DNA of 5,034 nucleotides, taken from JALXDT01 sp964634755. GTDB taxonomy: Bacteria; Acidobacteriota; Aminicenantia; JAMOAD01. Position 1 is the first letter of the stretch. Every line of letters starts with the position of its first letter. The DNA lies in the NCBI GenBank assembly GCA_964634755.1, contig CAZWJH010000122.1:1-5034 (forward strand). Reading direction: 5' to 3'. The notes under the pieces were generated by a model that saw nothing but the letters and a program-made list of their open reading frames with translations, was not told the DNA's origin and did not search any database. The position numbers and the translations under genes are program-made. This document shows positions 1 to 5,034 of this stretch, piece after piece.

Positions 1-75
1 TTTGAGACTTGGATTAGAATAAAATTCCGCATGATTTTTTTGGGAAAGCTCAAAAATGTGGGAATGAGAGCTTGA
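1..75 (+). other. Open reading tail entering from the left edge; possible C-terminal remnant of an upstream gene
   Basis: Frame 1 is open from the first base to a TGA at 73-75, giving 24 residues: FETWIRIKFRM then IFLGKLKNVGMRA. The spacing of W, I, R, R, M, K, V and R resembles the conserved 'W-[IV]-R...R-[ML]...K..K' segment after the maturase domain of group II intron reverse transcriptases. This is recognition from memory over a very short stretch. No intron domain V or VI follows before asnS, so at best it is a truncated relic. An open tail of 24 codons can occur by chance. The reverse strand is also open here, with possible ATGs at 80 and 32. The stop overlaps the -35 box of the asnS promoter. 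Confidence 0.2.
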
Positions 76-100
76 CACATTAAAACCCTTAATTTATAAT
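72..100 (+). promoter_or_regulatory. Perfect-consensus sigma-70 promoter for asnS
   Basis: TTGACA at 72-77 and TATAAT at 95-100 match the consensus at all twelve positions, with the optimal 17-bp spacer. A start about seven bases after the -10 box puts the first transcribed base near 107. The asnS ATG is at 110, so the mRNA would have a leader of only about 0-4 bases. No ribosome binding site could fit, which implies leaderless translation. The promoter probably drives asnS and rimO, and perhaps the genes beyond. A hairpin of AAGCTC (46-51) with GAGCTT (68-73) touches the -35 box, but its 16-base loop makes it weak. Confidence 0.85.
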
Positions 101-109
101 CATTCAATT

Positions 110-1405
110 ATGAGAAAATGGGTGTATGTCAACAATTTAAAAGGTTTTATTGGTGAAACCGTTGAAATCAGAGGTTGGGTTTACAATCTCAGATCTTCCG
201 GAAAGGTAAGATTTATTTTGCTCAGGGACGGAACTGGAATAGTTCAGACTGTTATGTTTTCTCCCACGAAAGATTCTCTTCAGTTTAAAAAGTTTGATGA
301 ATTGTCTCTTGAAAGCTCGGTTATTTTGTGGGGAAAGGTTAAGGAGGAGAAAAGAGCTCCCGGTGGTGTTGAAATTGACATAGAAGATTTTGAAATAGTG
401 CAGGTGAGCGAGGAATATCCTATTCAAAAAAAGGAGCACAGCATAGGATTTCTTATGCCTTTAAGACATCTTTGGATAAGGTCAAGAAAGCAATTTGCGA
501 CATTAAAACTCAGAGACATATTAATCTGGAAAATAAGGGAATTTTTTAAAAAGGAAGGATTCACGCTTGTGGATACTCCCATACTTACCCCTTCCTCCTG
601 TGAAGGTACGACAACTCTTTTTGAGACTGAGTACTTTGATCAAAAAGCATATCTGAGTCAGAGCGGACAGCTTTACAATGAAGCAAATGCAATGGCATTC
701 GGAAAAGTTTACTGCTTTGGCCCCACTTTCAGAGCCGAAAAATCAAAAACAAGAAGGCATCTCATTGAATTCTGGATGGTAGAGCCTGAGGCTGCCTATT
801 ATGATTTTGAAGATATGATGAAAGTAGCTGAAAATTTCGTGGAATACATAATACAGGAAACGATAAAGGAAGGAAGGGAGTATCTTGAAATTTTAGAAAG
901 GGATCTCTCAAAGCTTGAAAACATAAAAGCTCCATTTCCGAGAATAAAATACAGGGATGCCTTTAAAATTTTAAAAGAAGAGGGCTCTCAAACTCCTGAG
1001 GGAGAGGATTTTGGCGGGACTGATGAAACAATTATTTCTTCTAAATTTGACGAACCTGTTTTTGTAACCCACTTTCCCGCAAAAATAAAAGCTTTTTATA
1101 TGCAACCCGATCCGGAGAACCCTGAATACACTCTCAGCTTTGATTTGCTTGCTCCTGAAGGGTATGGAGAGGTAATAGGCGGAAGCGAGAGAATCCATGA
1201 TTATAAGCTTTTGGTAAAAAAACTTAAAGAGCACGGATATTCCGAAGAGGATTACAAGTGGTATCTTGATTTGAGAAAATATGGTTCAGTCCCTCATTCG
1301 GGGTTCGGATTGGGACTTGAGAGAACTTTGTCATGGATAACGGGAATTCATCATATAAGGGAAGCAATTCCTTATCCGAGAACACTTTACAATCTTTACC
1401 CGTAA
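110..1405 (+). CDS. asnS: Asparaginyl-tRNA synthetase (AsnRS)
   Basis: A cytoplasmic class IIb synthetase that activates asparagine with ATP and charges tRNA-Asn. The 431 residues match the compact bacterial form. The N-terminal OB-fold anticodon-binding domain covers about residues 1-105, with GWVYNLRSSGK at 22-32 and LLRDGTG at 37-43. The catalytic domain follows. Motif 1 lies around 145-171 with P157. Motif 2 is FGPTFRAEKSKTRRHL at 203-218, with the ATP-contacting R208. GGSERI is at 357-362, and motif 3 is GLGLERTLSWI at 400-410 with R405. The motif 2 loop AEKS.T.RHL..FWM separates AsnRS from AspRS, which has RDEDLR and EFTQ there. The ATG at 110 is chosen because the protein begins at the family's usual place and lies just downstream of a perfect promoter. 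No frameshift or missing catalytic residue is seen. rimO follows after one base. Its presence implies direct asparaginylation of tRNA-Asn, not only the transamidation route. Confidence 0.97.
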   Translation: MRKWVYVNNLKGFIGETVEIRGWVYNLRSSGKVRFILLRDGTGIVQTVMFSPTKDSLQFKKFDELSLESSVILWGKVKEEKRAPGGVEIDIEDFEIVQVSEEYPIQKKEHSIGFLMPLRHLWIRSRKQFATLKLRDILIWKIREFFKKEGFTLVDTPILTPSSCEGTTTLFETEYFDQKAYLSQSGQLYNEANAMAFGKVYCFGPTFRAEKSKTRRHLIEFWMVEPEAAYYDFEDMMKVAENFVEYIIQETIKEGREYLEILERDLSKLENIKAPFPRIKYRDAFKILKEEGSQTPEGEDFGGTDETIISSKFDEPVFVTHFPAKIKAFYMQPDPENPEYTLSFDLLAPEGYGEVIGGSERIHDYKLLVKKLKEHGYSEEDYKWYLDLRKYGSVPHSGFGLGLERTLSWITGIHHIREAIPYPRTLYNLYP

Positions 1406-1406
1406 T

Positions 1407-2717
1407 ATGCCCTCTTTTTTAATAGACATTCACGGATGCCCGAAAGCTGTTTATGATAGCGAAATAATTGCAGCAAAACTCTTTGAATCTGACTATGATT
1501 TCAGAGAAGAAAATGAGAAAAGGGATTACACTATAATTTTCACATGTGGTTTTCTTAAAGCTTCAAGGAAAGAGAGTGAGAAAGCTATAAAAAAAGCTCT
1601 TGAAAATCCGGAGAAAAATGGAAAGATAATAGTCGCTGGATGTTATACGCAGCTTTATCATGAAGAATTAAAGAAAAAGTATCCCGAAGTTTTTCTTTTC
1701 ATAGGAGTGAATGAGTTTGACAAATTGCCTGAATTAATAGAAAAAAGAGAGAATTTGGTTTCTAAAAATACAAAGGGGGAATTTGATTTTACAGGTAAAG
1801 CTATTTTAACCGGACAGTATTGGGATTATCTTAAAATATCGGAAGGATGCTCTCATAAGTGCAGTTTTTGTATTATTCCTAAAATCAGGGGGCAATACAG
1901 ATCAAGAGAGCTTGATTCAATTAAAAGTGAACTTGAGATGCTTGAAAGTATTGGCATAAAGGAGATTAACATAGTTTCTCAGGATAGCTCATATTATGGA
2001 ATTGACAGGGGAAGTTCGGAGCTTGTGAATCTTCTTGATATTGTTGAAAAAGAGTATGATTTTGAATGGATAAGAGTCCTTTATCTTAATCCCATGCATT
2101 TGTCCGATGAGATAATAGAAAGAATAGGGGAGGGGAAAGTTCTTCCCTATTTTGACATACCTTTTCAGCACTCTTCTGAAAAAATTTTAAAACTTATGAA
2201 AAGAGGCGGAAGTGGAAGAGAGTTTTTGAAAATAATAGAAAAAATAAGAAAAAATCATCCGGATGCTTTCATAAGAACCTCTTTGATTACGGGATTTCCG
2301 GGAGAGGGAGAGAAAGAGTTTAATGAGCTTGAAAATTTTGTTAAATCCGCTGAAATAGAGCATCTTGGAGTTTTTTCCTACTCCGATGAACCGCTTTCGG
2401 ATTCCTATTATCTTTCCTGTAAAAATAATGAGAAACTTGCTATTGAAAGAAAGGAAAAAATTTATGAAATTCAAAATGAGTTATTTAACAAAAGATTAGG
2501 AGAGCCTTTAAATAAAAAGTTTGATGCTATTTTTGAATACGAAGATAATGATTACCTATATCTAAGATTATGGTTTCAAGCACCCGAAGGGATAGATGGT
2601 TTTGCATACTTGGAAAAGAGTGAAATAAAAACTCTTGAGGAAATACCTCCGATAATTAAGGTAAATACGATAAATTATGATTTTGAAATTAATGGTTTTA
2701 ATGTAGAGCTTTTGTAA
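1407..2717 (+). CDS. rimO: Ribosomal protein S12 methylthiotransferase RimO
   Basis: A radical-SAM enzyme that adds a methylthio group to the conserved aspartate of ribosomal protein S12. The 436 residues show the three-part MiaB/RimO layout. In the N-terminal UPF0004 domain (about 1-120), the second [4Fe-4S] cluster ligands are C11 (HGCPK), C47 (TCGF) and C79 (AGC). In the radical-SAM domain, C148, C152 and C155 form the CSHKCSFC motif, followed by IIPKIRGQYRSR. QDSSYYGID (192-200), DIPFQH (250-255) and TGFPGE (295-300) are also family motifs. A C-terminal TRAM domain spans about 365-436. RimO is preferred over MiaB because of GCPK...DSE near the start, FSYSDEP at 323-329 and APEGIDGFAYL at 392-402, which matches the RimO 'APE-DG' signature. 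The usual GCPKN.VDSE reads GCPKAVYDSE here. The start lies one base after the asnS stop with no Shine-Dalgarno, which suggests coupled reinitiation. Confidence 0.93.
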   Translation: MPSFLIDIHGCPKAVYDSEIIAAKLFESDYDFREENEKRDYTIIFTCGFLKASRKESEKAIKKALENPEKNGKIIVAGCYTQLYHEELKKKYPEVFLFIGVNEFDKLPELIEKRENLVSKNTKGEFDFTGKAILTGQYWDYLKISEGCSHKCSFCIIPKIRGQYRSRELDSIKSELEMLESIGIKEINIVSQDSSYYGIDRGSSELVNLLDIVEKEYDFEWIRVLYLNPMHLSDEIIERIGEGKVLPYFDIPFQHSSEKILKLMKRGGSGREFLKIIEKIRKNHPDAFIRTSLITGFPGEGEKEFNELENFVKSAEIEHLGVFSYSDEPLSDSYYLSCKNNEKLAIERKEKIYEIQNELFNKRLGEPLNKKFDAIFEYEDNDYLYLRLWFQAPEGIDGFAYLEKSEIKTLEEIPPIIKVNTINYDFEINGFNVELL

Positions 2718-2728
2718 GAAAAGGGGAG

Positions 2729-2738
2729 AAGAATTCTT
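2729..2738. repeat. 10-bp perfect palindrome in the rimO-mgtE gap
   Basis: AAGAATTCTT is a perfect inverted repeat just after a purine-rich run (AAAAGGGGAGAAG, 2719-2731). It lies directly before the candidate -35 box of mgtE, where an operator could sit. It is short and AT-rich, so chance is a good explanation. Confidence 0.25.
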
Positions 2739-2763
2739 TACTTTTACATTAATCTGTGATAAA
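2737..2763 (+). promoter_or_regulatory. Candidate extended -10 promoter for mgtE-recO
   Basis: In the 53-base gap after rimO, TTTACT (2737-2742) is a partial -35. TGTGATAAA (2755-2763) has the TG-n-hexamer layout of an extended -10, with GATAAA as the hexamer and a 15-bp spacer. The predicted start near 2770 falls at the ATG at 2771, the same leaderless geometry as at asnS. The boxes match consensus only partly, and read-through from the asnS promoter could serve mgtE instead. No terminator or Mg2+ riboswitch is visible in the gap, which is too short for an M-box. Confidence 0.3.
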
Positions 2764-2770
2764 AAAATGG

Positions 2771-4168
2771 ATGACTTCTAAAAAAGAGCCTTTTGAAATT
2801 TTGGTATCCTCAGTAAGAAGATATATAAATGCCGGAGTAAAGAGCAGACTCTGGAAATTCCTTTCAAAATTAAGGCCTGAAGATATAGCAAGAGTTCTAG
2901 ATAGACTTGTCTTTGAAAATAAAAAAATCATCTTTGAGCTTTTAAAAGAGAAAGATATTCCTATGTTGGCTGAGGTTTTAAGTGAAATAGATTCCGAGGA
3001 TGCTGTTGAGCTTCTCTCGGATTTAAGCCCCAAAGAGATTTCGGAAATTTTAAATGAATTCTCCTCGGATGATGCTGCTGAGCTTTTATCGGAATTTCCA
3101 GAGGATTTAAAAGAAAAAGTTATTCAGTGTATGAACAAGGAAGAGTCCGAAGATGTTAAGGAACTTCTGCAGTATGAAGAGGATACTGCAGGAAGGATTA
3201 TGTCAACTGATTTTTATGCACTTGAAGAGAATACAAAAATAAGTGATGCAGTTGCCGCAATCCAGCTTGCGACAGATGTTGAAGTGCCATTTTATCTTTA
3301 TGTTGTTGATAAAAATTACAAATTGGTAGGAGTTGTTTCACTAAAAAAGCTTTTGCTTTATCCTCCAAATACAAAGTTAAAAGATATAATGTTAAAAGAT
3401 ATTATACATGTAAGTACGGATACAGATCAGGAGGAGGTTGCGAGAAAGGTCGAAAGATATAATCTTGTGGCAATCCCGGTTGTTGATAAGAATAAAAAAC
3501 TTGTCGGTGTTATTACCGTTGATGATGTTATTGACATCATAAGGGAAGAGGCCACAGAAGATATTTACAGAATGGCAGGTGTTATCGAGGGTGAAAGAAT
3601 TCAGGATCCTGTTTTTGATTCTATAAAAAAGAGGATACCTTGGCTTATGCTTGCTCTTTTGACTACATTTTTTTCAGCAATAGTTATTACATATTTTGAG
3701 GGGGTTATAAAAAATGCTGTTATACTTGCGGCTTTGATGCCACTTGTAGCAGCTCTCGGAGGAGTTGCCGGCAATCAGACAAATGCAGTTGTCGTAAGGG
3801 AGCTTTCAGTAGGGGATTTTGACTGGCGTATGGGAAGAAGGCTTCTTCTCAAACACTTTTTGCTTGGAATAGCATTGGGAATAGTTGTTGGCCTTGGGGG
3901 AGCTGTTTTTATAAAAATCGCATACAAACTATTACAGGAAACTATAGGATTAAAAGTGGGGATTGATGCGGGGATTGTGATTATTTTTGGTGTGGGTATA
4001 TTTTTTAATATTTTAAACGGACTTTTAATGGGAACTCTTATCCCGATGACATTTAGATTTGTCGGGCTTGATCCAGCTCTATCATCTAATATGTTTGTTT
4101 CAATGTTTACAGATACCTTCGGCTTTTTTATCTTTTTGCAGCTTGCCAAAGCATTCTATCATGTGTAG
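2771..4168 (+). CDS. mgtE: Mg2+ channel/transporter MgtE
   Basis: An inner-membrane Mg2+-selective channel, expected to be a homodimer, gated by cytosolic Mg2+. Numbered from the ATG (465 residues), a helical N domain covers about 15-137 with repeated acidic units such as DSEDAVELLSDL and SSDDAAELLSEF. Two CBS domains follow at about 138-198 and 203-257. The plug-helix segment is EEATEDIYRMAGV (259-271). Five membrane helices lie near 290-309, 315-336, 363-383, 400-426 and 441-462. GGVAGNQ (330-336) ends TM2. DPA begins at D434 before TM5, and D448 in TM5 matches the family's pore aspartate. The gene appears complete. A GTG at 2756 would add five residues (MIKKW), and an in-frame TAA at 2750 bars anything longer. 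ATG is preferred because it is the standard codon and the candidate promoter lies just upstream. Neither start has a Shine-Dalgarno. recO follows six bases after the stop. Confidence 0.95.
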   Translation: MTSKKEPFEILVSSVRRYINAGVKSRLWKFLSKLRPEDIARVLDRLVFENKKIIFELLKEKDIPMLAEVLSEIDSEDAVELLSDLSPKEISEILNEFSSDDAAELLSEFPEDLKEKVIQCMNKEESEDVKELLQYEEDTAGRIMSTDFYALEENTKISDAVAAIQLATDVEVPFYLYVVDKNYKLVGVVSLKKLLLYPPNTKLKDIMLKDIIHVSTDTDQEEVARKVERYNLVAIPVVDKNKKLVGVITVDDVIDIIREEATEDIYRMAGVIEGERIQDPVFDSIKKRIPWLMLALLTTFFSAIVITYFEGVIKNAVILAALMPLVAALGGVAGNQTNAVVVRELSVGDFDWRMGRRLLLKHFLLGIALGIVVGLGGAVFIKIAYKLLQETIGLKVGIDAGIVIIFGVGIFFNILNGLLMGTLIPMTFRFVGLDPALSSNMFVSMFTDTFGFFIFLQLAKAFYHV

Positions 4169-4174
4169 ATTTTA

Positions 4175-4909
4175 ATGAGAAGTACGGAAAGGGGATTTAC
4201 ACTTTACTATTATGATGCCGGAGTAATAGATAAGATTGTTTATTTTTTTACTGAGAAAAGGGGTGTTATTGCAGGAATAGCAAAGGGGGCTAAGAAAAGC
4301 AAAAACAGATTCGGAGGTAATTTGGAACCATTAAATGAGGTGGAAATAATTTTGTATGAAAAGGAGAGTTCCGAGTTACCTATTATTGAAAAGGTAAATA
4401 TTATTTCAAATAATTTTTCTCTTTTTAATAATTTGGATTCATTCAATTATCTTCTTACTATGTCTGATATTTTAATAAAACTTACCCCTCATAATATTGC
4501 TCAGCAAAATCTTTACCGATTACTAAGGGCTATTATTGAAGGATTGAAAAACGGAATGAAAGGGGAGAAAGTCTTTTCCTACTTTTTAATCTGGTTTTTG
4601 AGGATAGAGGGGATGCTCTCTGATTTTGAAGTTTGCTCTGTTTGTGGGAAGCACAGAGGAGAGTTTGAAGAGTTTTATATATCATCTGATGGTTCAAAGG
4701 TTTTTTGTAATAATTGTAAAACAGGAAACTCAATCTTAATCCCTTCATCCTTTTTTGTTTTTGAAAAATTAACAAAAACACTCTCTCCTCAACAGTGTGG
4801 AAATATCGAATTTAAAAATCAAAGTGAAATCAAGAAATTTTTAATAAAACTTTTGCATATTTACAATGGAGAGGAAATCAAATCTTTAAAAACAGTTCAA
4901 AATCTTTGA
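4175..4909 (+). CDS. recO: DNA repair protein RecO
   Basis: The RecO recombination mediator works with RecR (and RecF) in the cytoplasm to load RecA onto SSB-coated single-stranded gaps. The 244 residues are a typical length. The N-terminal OB-fold (about 1-80) carries the family pattern FFTEKRGVIAGIAKGAKKSKNRF (24-46, given here as FFTEKRG, IAKGAKKSKNRF), then GGNLEPLNEVEIILY (47-61) and ELPIIEKVNII (67-77). A helical middle follows. C154 and C157 (CSVC) with C178 and C181 (CNNC) form a four-cysteine zinc site, kept in many but not all RecO proteins. The end YNGEEIKSLKTVQNL matches the family's terminal 'K-S-L/R' helix. The ATG lies six bases after the mgtE TAG. There is no Shine-Dalgarno, so translation is probably coupled to mgtE. 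A TATCAT at 4157-4162 could be a weak internal -10. No terminator is seen after the stop. Confidence 0.93.
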   Translation: MRSTERGFTLYYYDAGVIDKIVYFFTEKRGVIAGIAKGAKKSKNRFGGNLEPLNEVEIILYEKESSELPIIEKVNIISNNFSLFNNLDSFNYLLTMSDILIKLTPHNIAQQNLYRLLRAIIEGLKNGMKGEKVFSYFLIWFLRIEGMLSDFEVCSVCGKHRGEFEEFYISSDGSKVFCNNCKTGNSILIPSSFFVFEKLTKTLSPQQCGNIEFKNQSEIKKFLIKLLHIYNGEEIKSLKTVQNL

Positions 4910-4950
4910 TTAAATCCCAAAAACCCGAATAAGAGGGGACAAGATACTAA

Positions 4951-5034
4951 AAGCTGAAAGGTGAGTGTTAGCTACGGCTAACGGGGCTATTCCAGTCTTC
5001 ATAAAGCTGAGCCAGCCGAGCAGCAGAGCAGCTT
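4951..5034 (+). ncRNA. Candidate structured RNA, truncated by the window edge
   Basis: After recO there is no credible ORF, and base composition rises to 44 GC of 84 bases, well above the AT-rich genes. In AT-rich genomes such islands often mark structured RNA. A perfect 6-bp hairpin with a UACG loop lies at 4967-4982. AAGCTG (4951-4956) can pair with CAGCTT (5029-5034), which would enclose the hairpin in a multibranched fold. A second AAGCTG (5004-5009) competes for the same partner. GGCT (4985-4988) can pair with AGCC at 5010-5013 or 5014-5017. A weak -10-like GATACT is at 4943-4948. It could be a riboswitch or leader of the next gene, a stand-alone RNA, or the 5' part of a group II intron. 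I recognise no family with confidence. Strand is inferred from the loop, which is a stable UNCG type only on +. Confidence 0.35.
4967..4982 (+). repeat. Perfect hairpin with cUACGg tetraloop
   Basis: GTTAGC (4967-4972) and GCTAAC (4977-4982) are exact inverted repeats around a TACG loop closed by a C-G pair, the exceptionally stable UNCG-type tetraloop in RNA. A U-G wobble (4966/4983) may extend the stem. The bases after it are GGGGCTATT and not a T-run, so it is not an intrinsic terminator for recO. Confidence 0.8.

Noticed and set aside
46..73. AAGCTC/GAGCTT inverted repeat upstream of asnS as a terminator or operator
   Set aside because: The stem is only six base pairs with a 16-base loop and no T-run after it, so it is expected by chance in such sequence.
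1..80. Divergent gene on the minus strand starting at an ATG at 80 or 32
   Set aside because: The frame is open to the edge, but it has no ribosome site, no clear promoter and no recognisable protein, and it would overlap the asnS promoter.
2719..2731. Purine-rich AAAAGGGGAGAAG as the mgtE ribosome binding site
   Set aside because: It lies 25 or more bases from either possible start, and an in-frame TAA at 2750 prevents a start nearer to it.
137..4781. Several minus-strand open frames of 60-124 codons inside the four genes, for example 3775-4149 and 971-1234
   Set aside because: They lie antisense within well-supported conserved genes, show no family motifs and have composition typical of antisense shadows.
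4961..4981. Short ORF from GTG at 4961
   Set aside because: It stops at TAA (4979-4981) after six codons. The other frames are open only for stretches up to the edge, with no recognisable start or homology.
4951..4990. Resemblance of GCTGAAAGGTGAG to a lysine-riboswitch segment, and of AGGTGAG to the M-box
   Set aside because: The required neighbours are absent. The upstream lysine-riboswitch core (GAGGTGCG, AAGAGTA) and the following GCCGAAG are missing, as is the M-box GCTGCTGCCC and GACGCCAATGGG. A match of about 13 bases is too short.
4967..4990. Hairpin as a rho-independent terminator for recO
   Set aside because: The stem is followed by GGGGCTATTCC and not by a T-run, on either side.

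Overview
The window is a stretch of an AT-rich bacterial chromosome with four complete protein genes, all on the + strand and tightly packed: asnS (asparaginyl-tRNA synthetase), rimO (ribosomal protein S12 methylthiotransferase), mgtE (Mg2+ channel/transporter) and recO (recombination mediator). RimO, MgtE and RecO are bacterial families, and the promoter ahead of asnS is a textbook sigma-70 type, so this is a bacterium. The proteins are rich in Lys, Glu and Ile and poor in Gln. That would suit a thermophilic or AT-rich candidate-phylum lineage, but I cannot assign a phylum from the sequence alone.

Layout. Positions 1-109 hold a short open tail of uncertain origin and a perfect-consensus promoter (TTGACA, 17 bp, TATAAT) placed so close to the asnS ATG that the mRNA should be essentially leaderless. 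asnS is followed after one base by rimO. A 53-base gap then leads to mgtE and contains a weaker candidate promoter with the same leaderless geometry. recO starts six bases after the mgtE stop. None of the four genes has a recognisable Shine-Dalgarno sequence. From 4910 to the window edge there is no credible ORF. Instead base composition shifts to about half GC (44 of 84 bases over 4951-5034), with a perfect hairpin capped by a UACG tetraloop and complementary flanking segments. It looks like the start of a structured RNA that the window cuts off.

How the genes fit together. asnS and rimO both serve translation: one charges tRNA-Asn, the other modifies a conserved Asp of ribosomal protein S12. 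MgtE handles Mg2+, on which ribosomes and synthetases depend. RecO acts in RecFOR-type single-strand gap repair. The set reads as a housekeeping transcription unit, not an accessory island. The least explained parts are the two edges: the GC-rich structured segment at the right, and a 24-codon tail at the left that faintly resembles the end of a group II intron reverse transcriptase.
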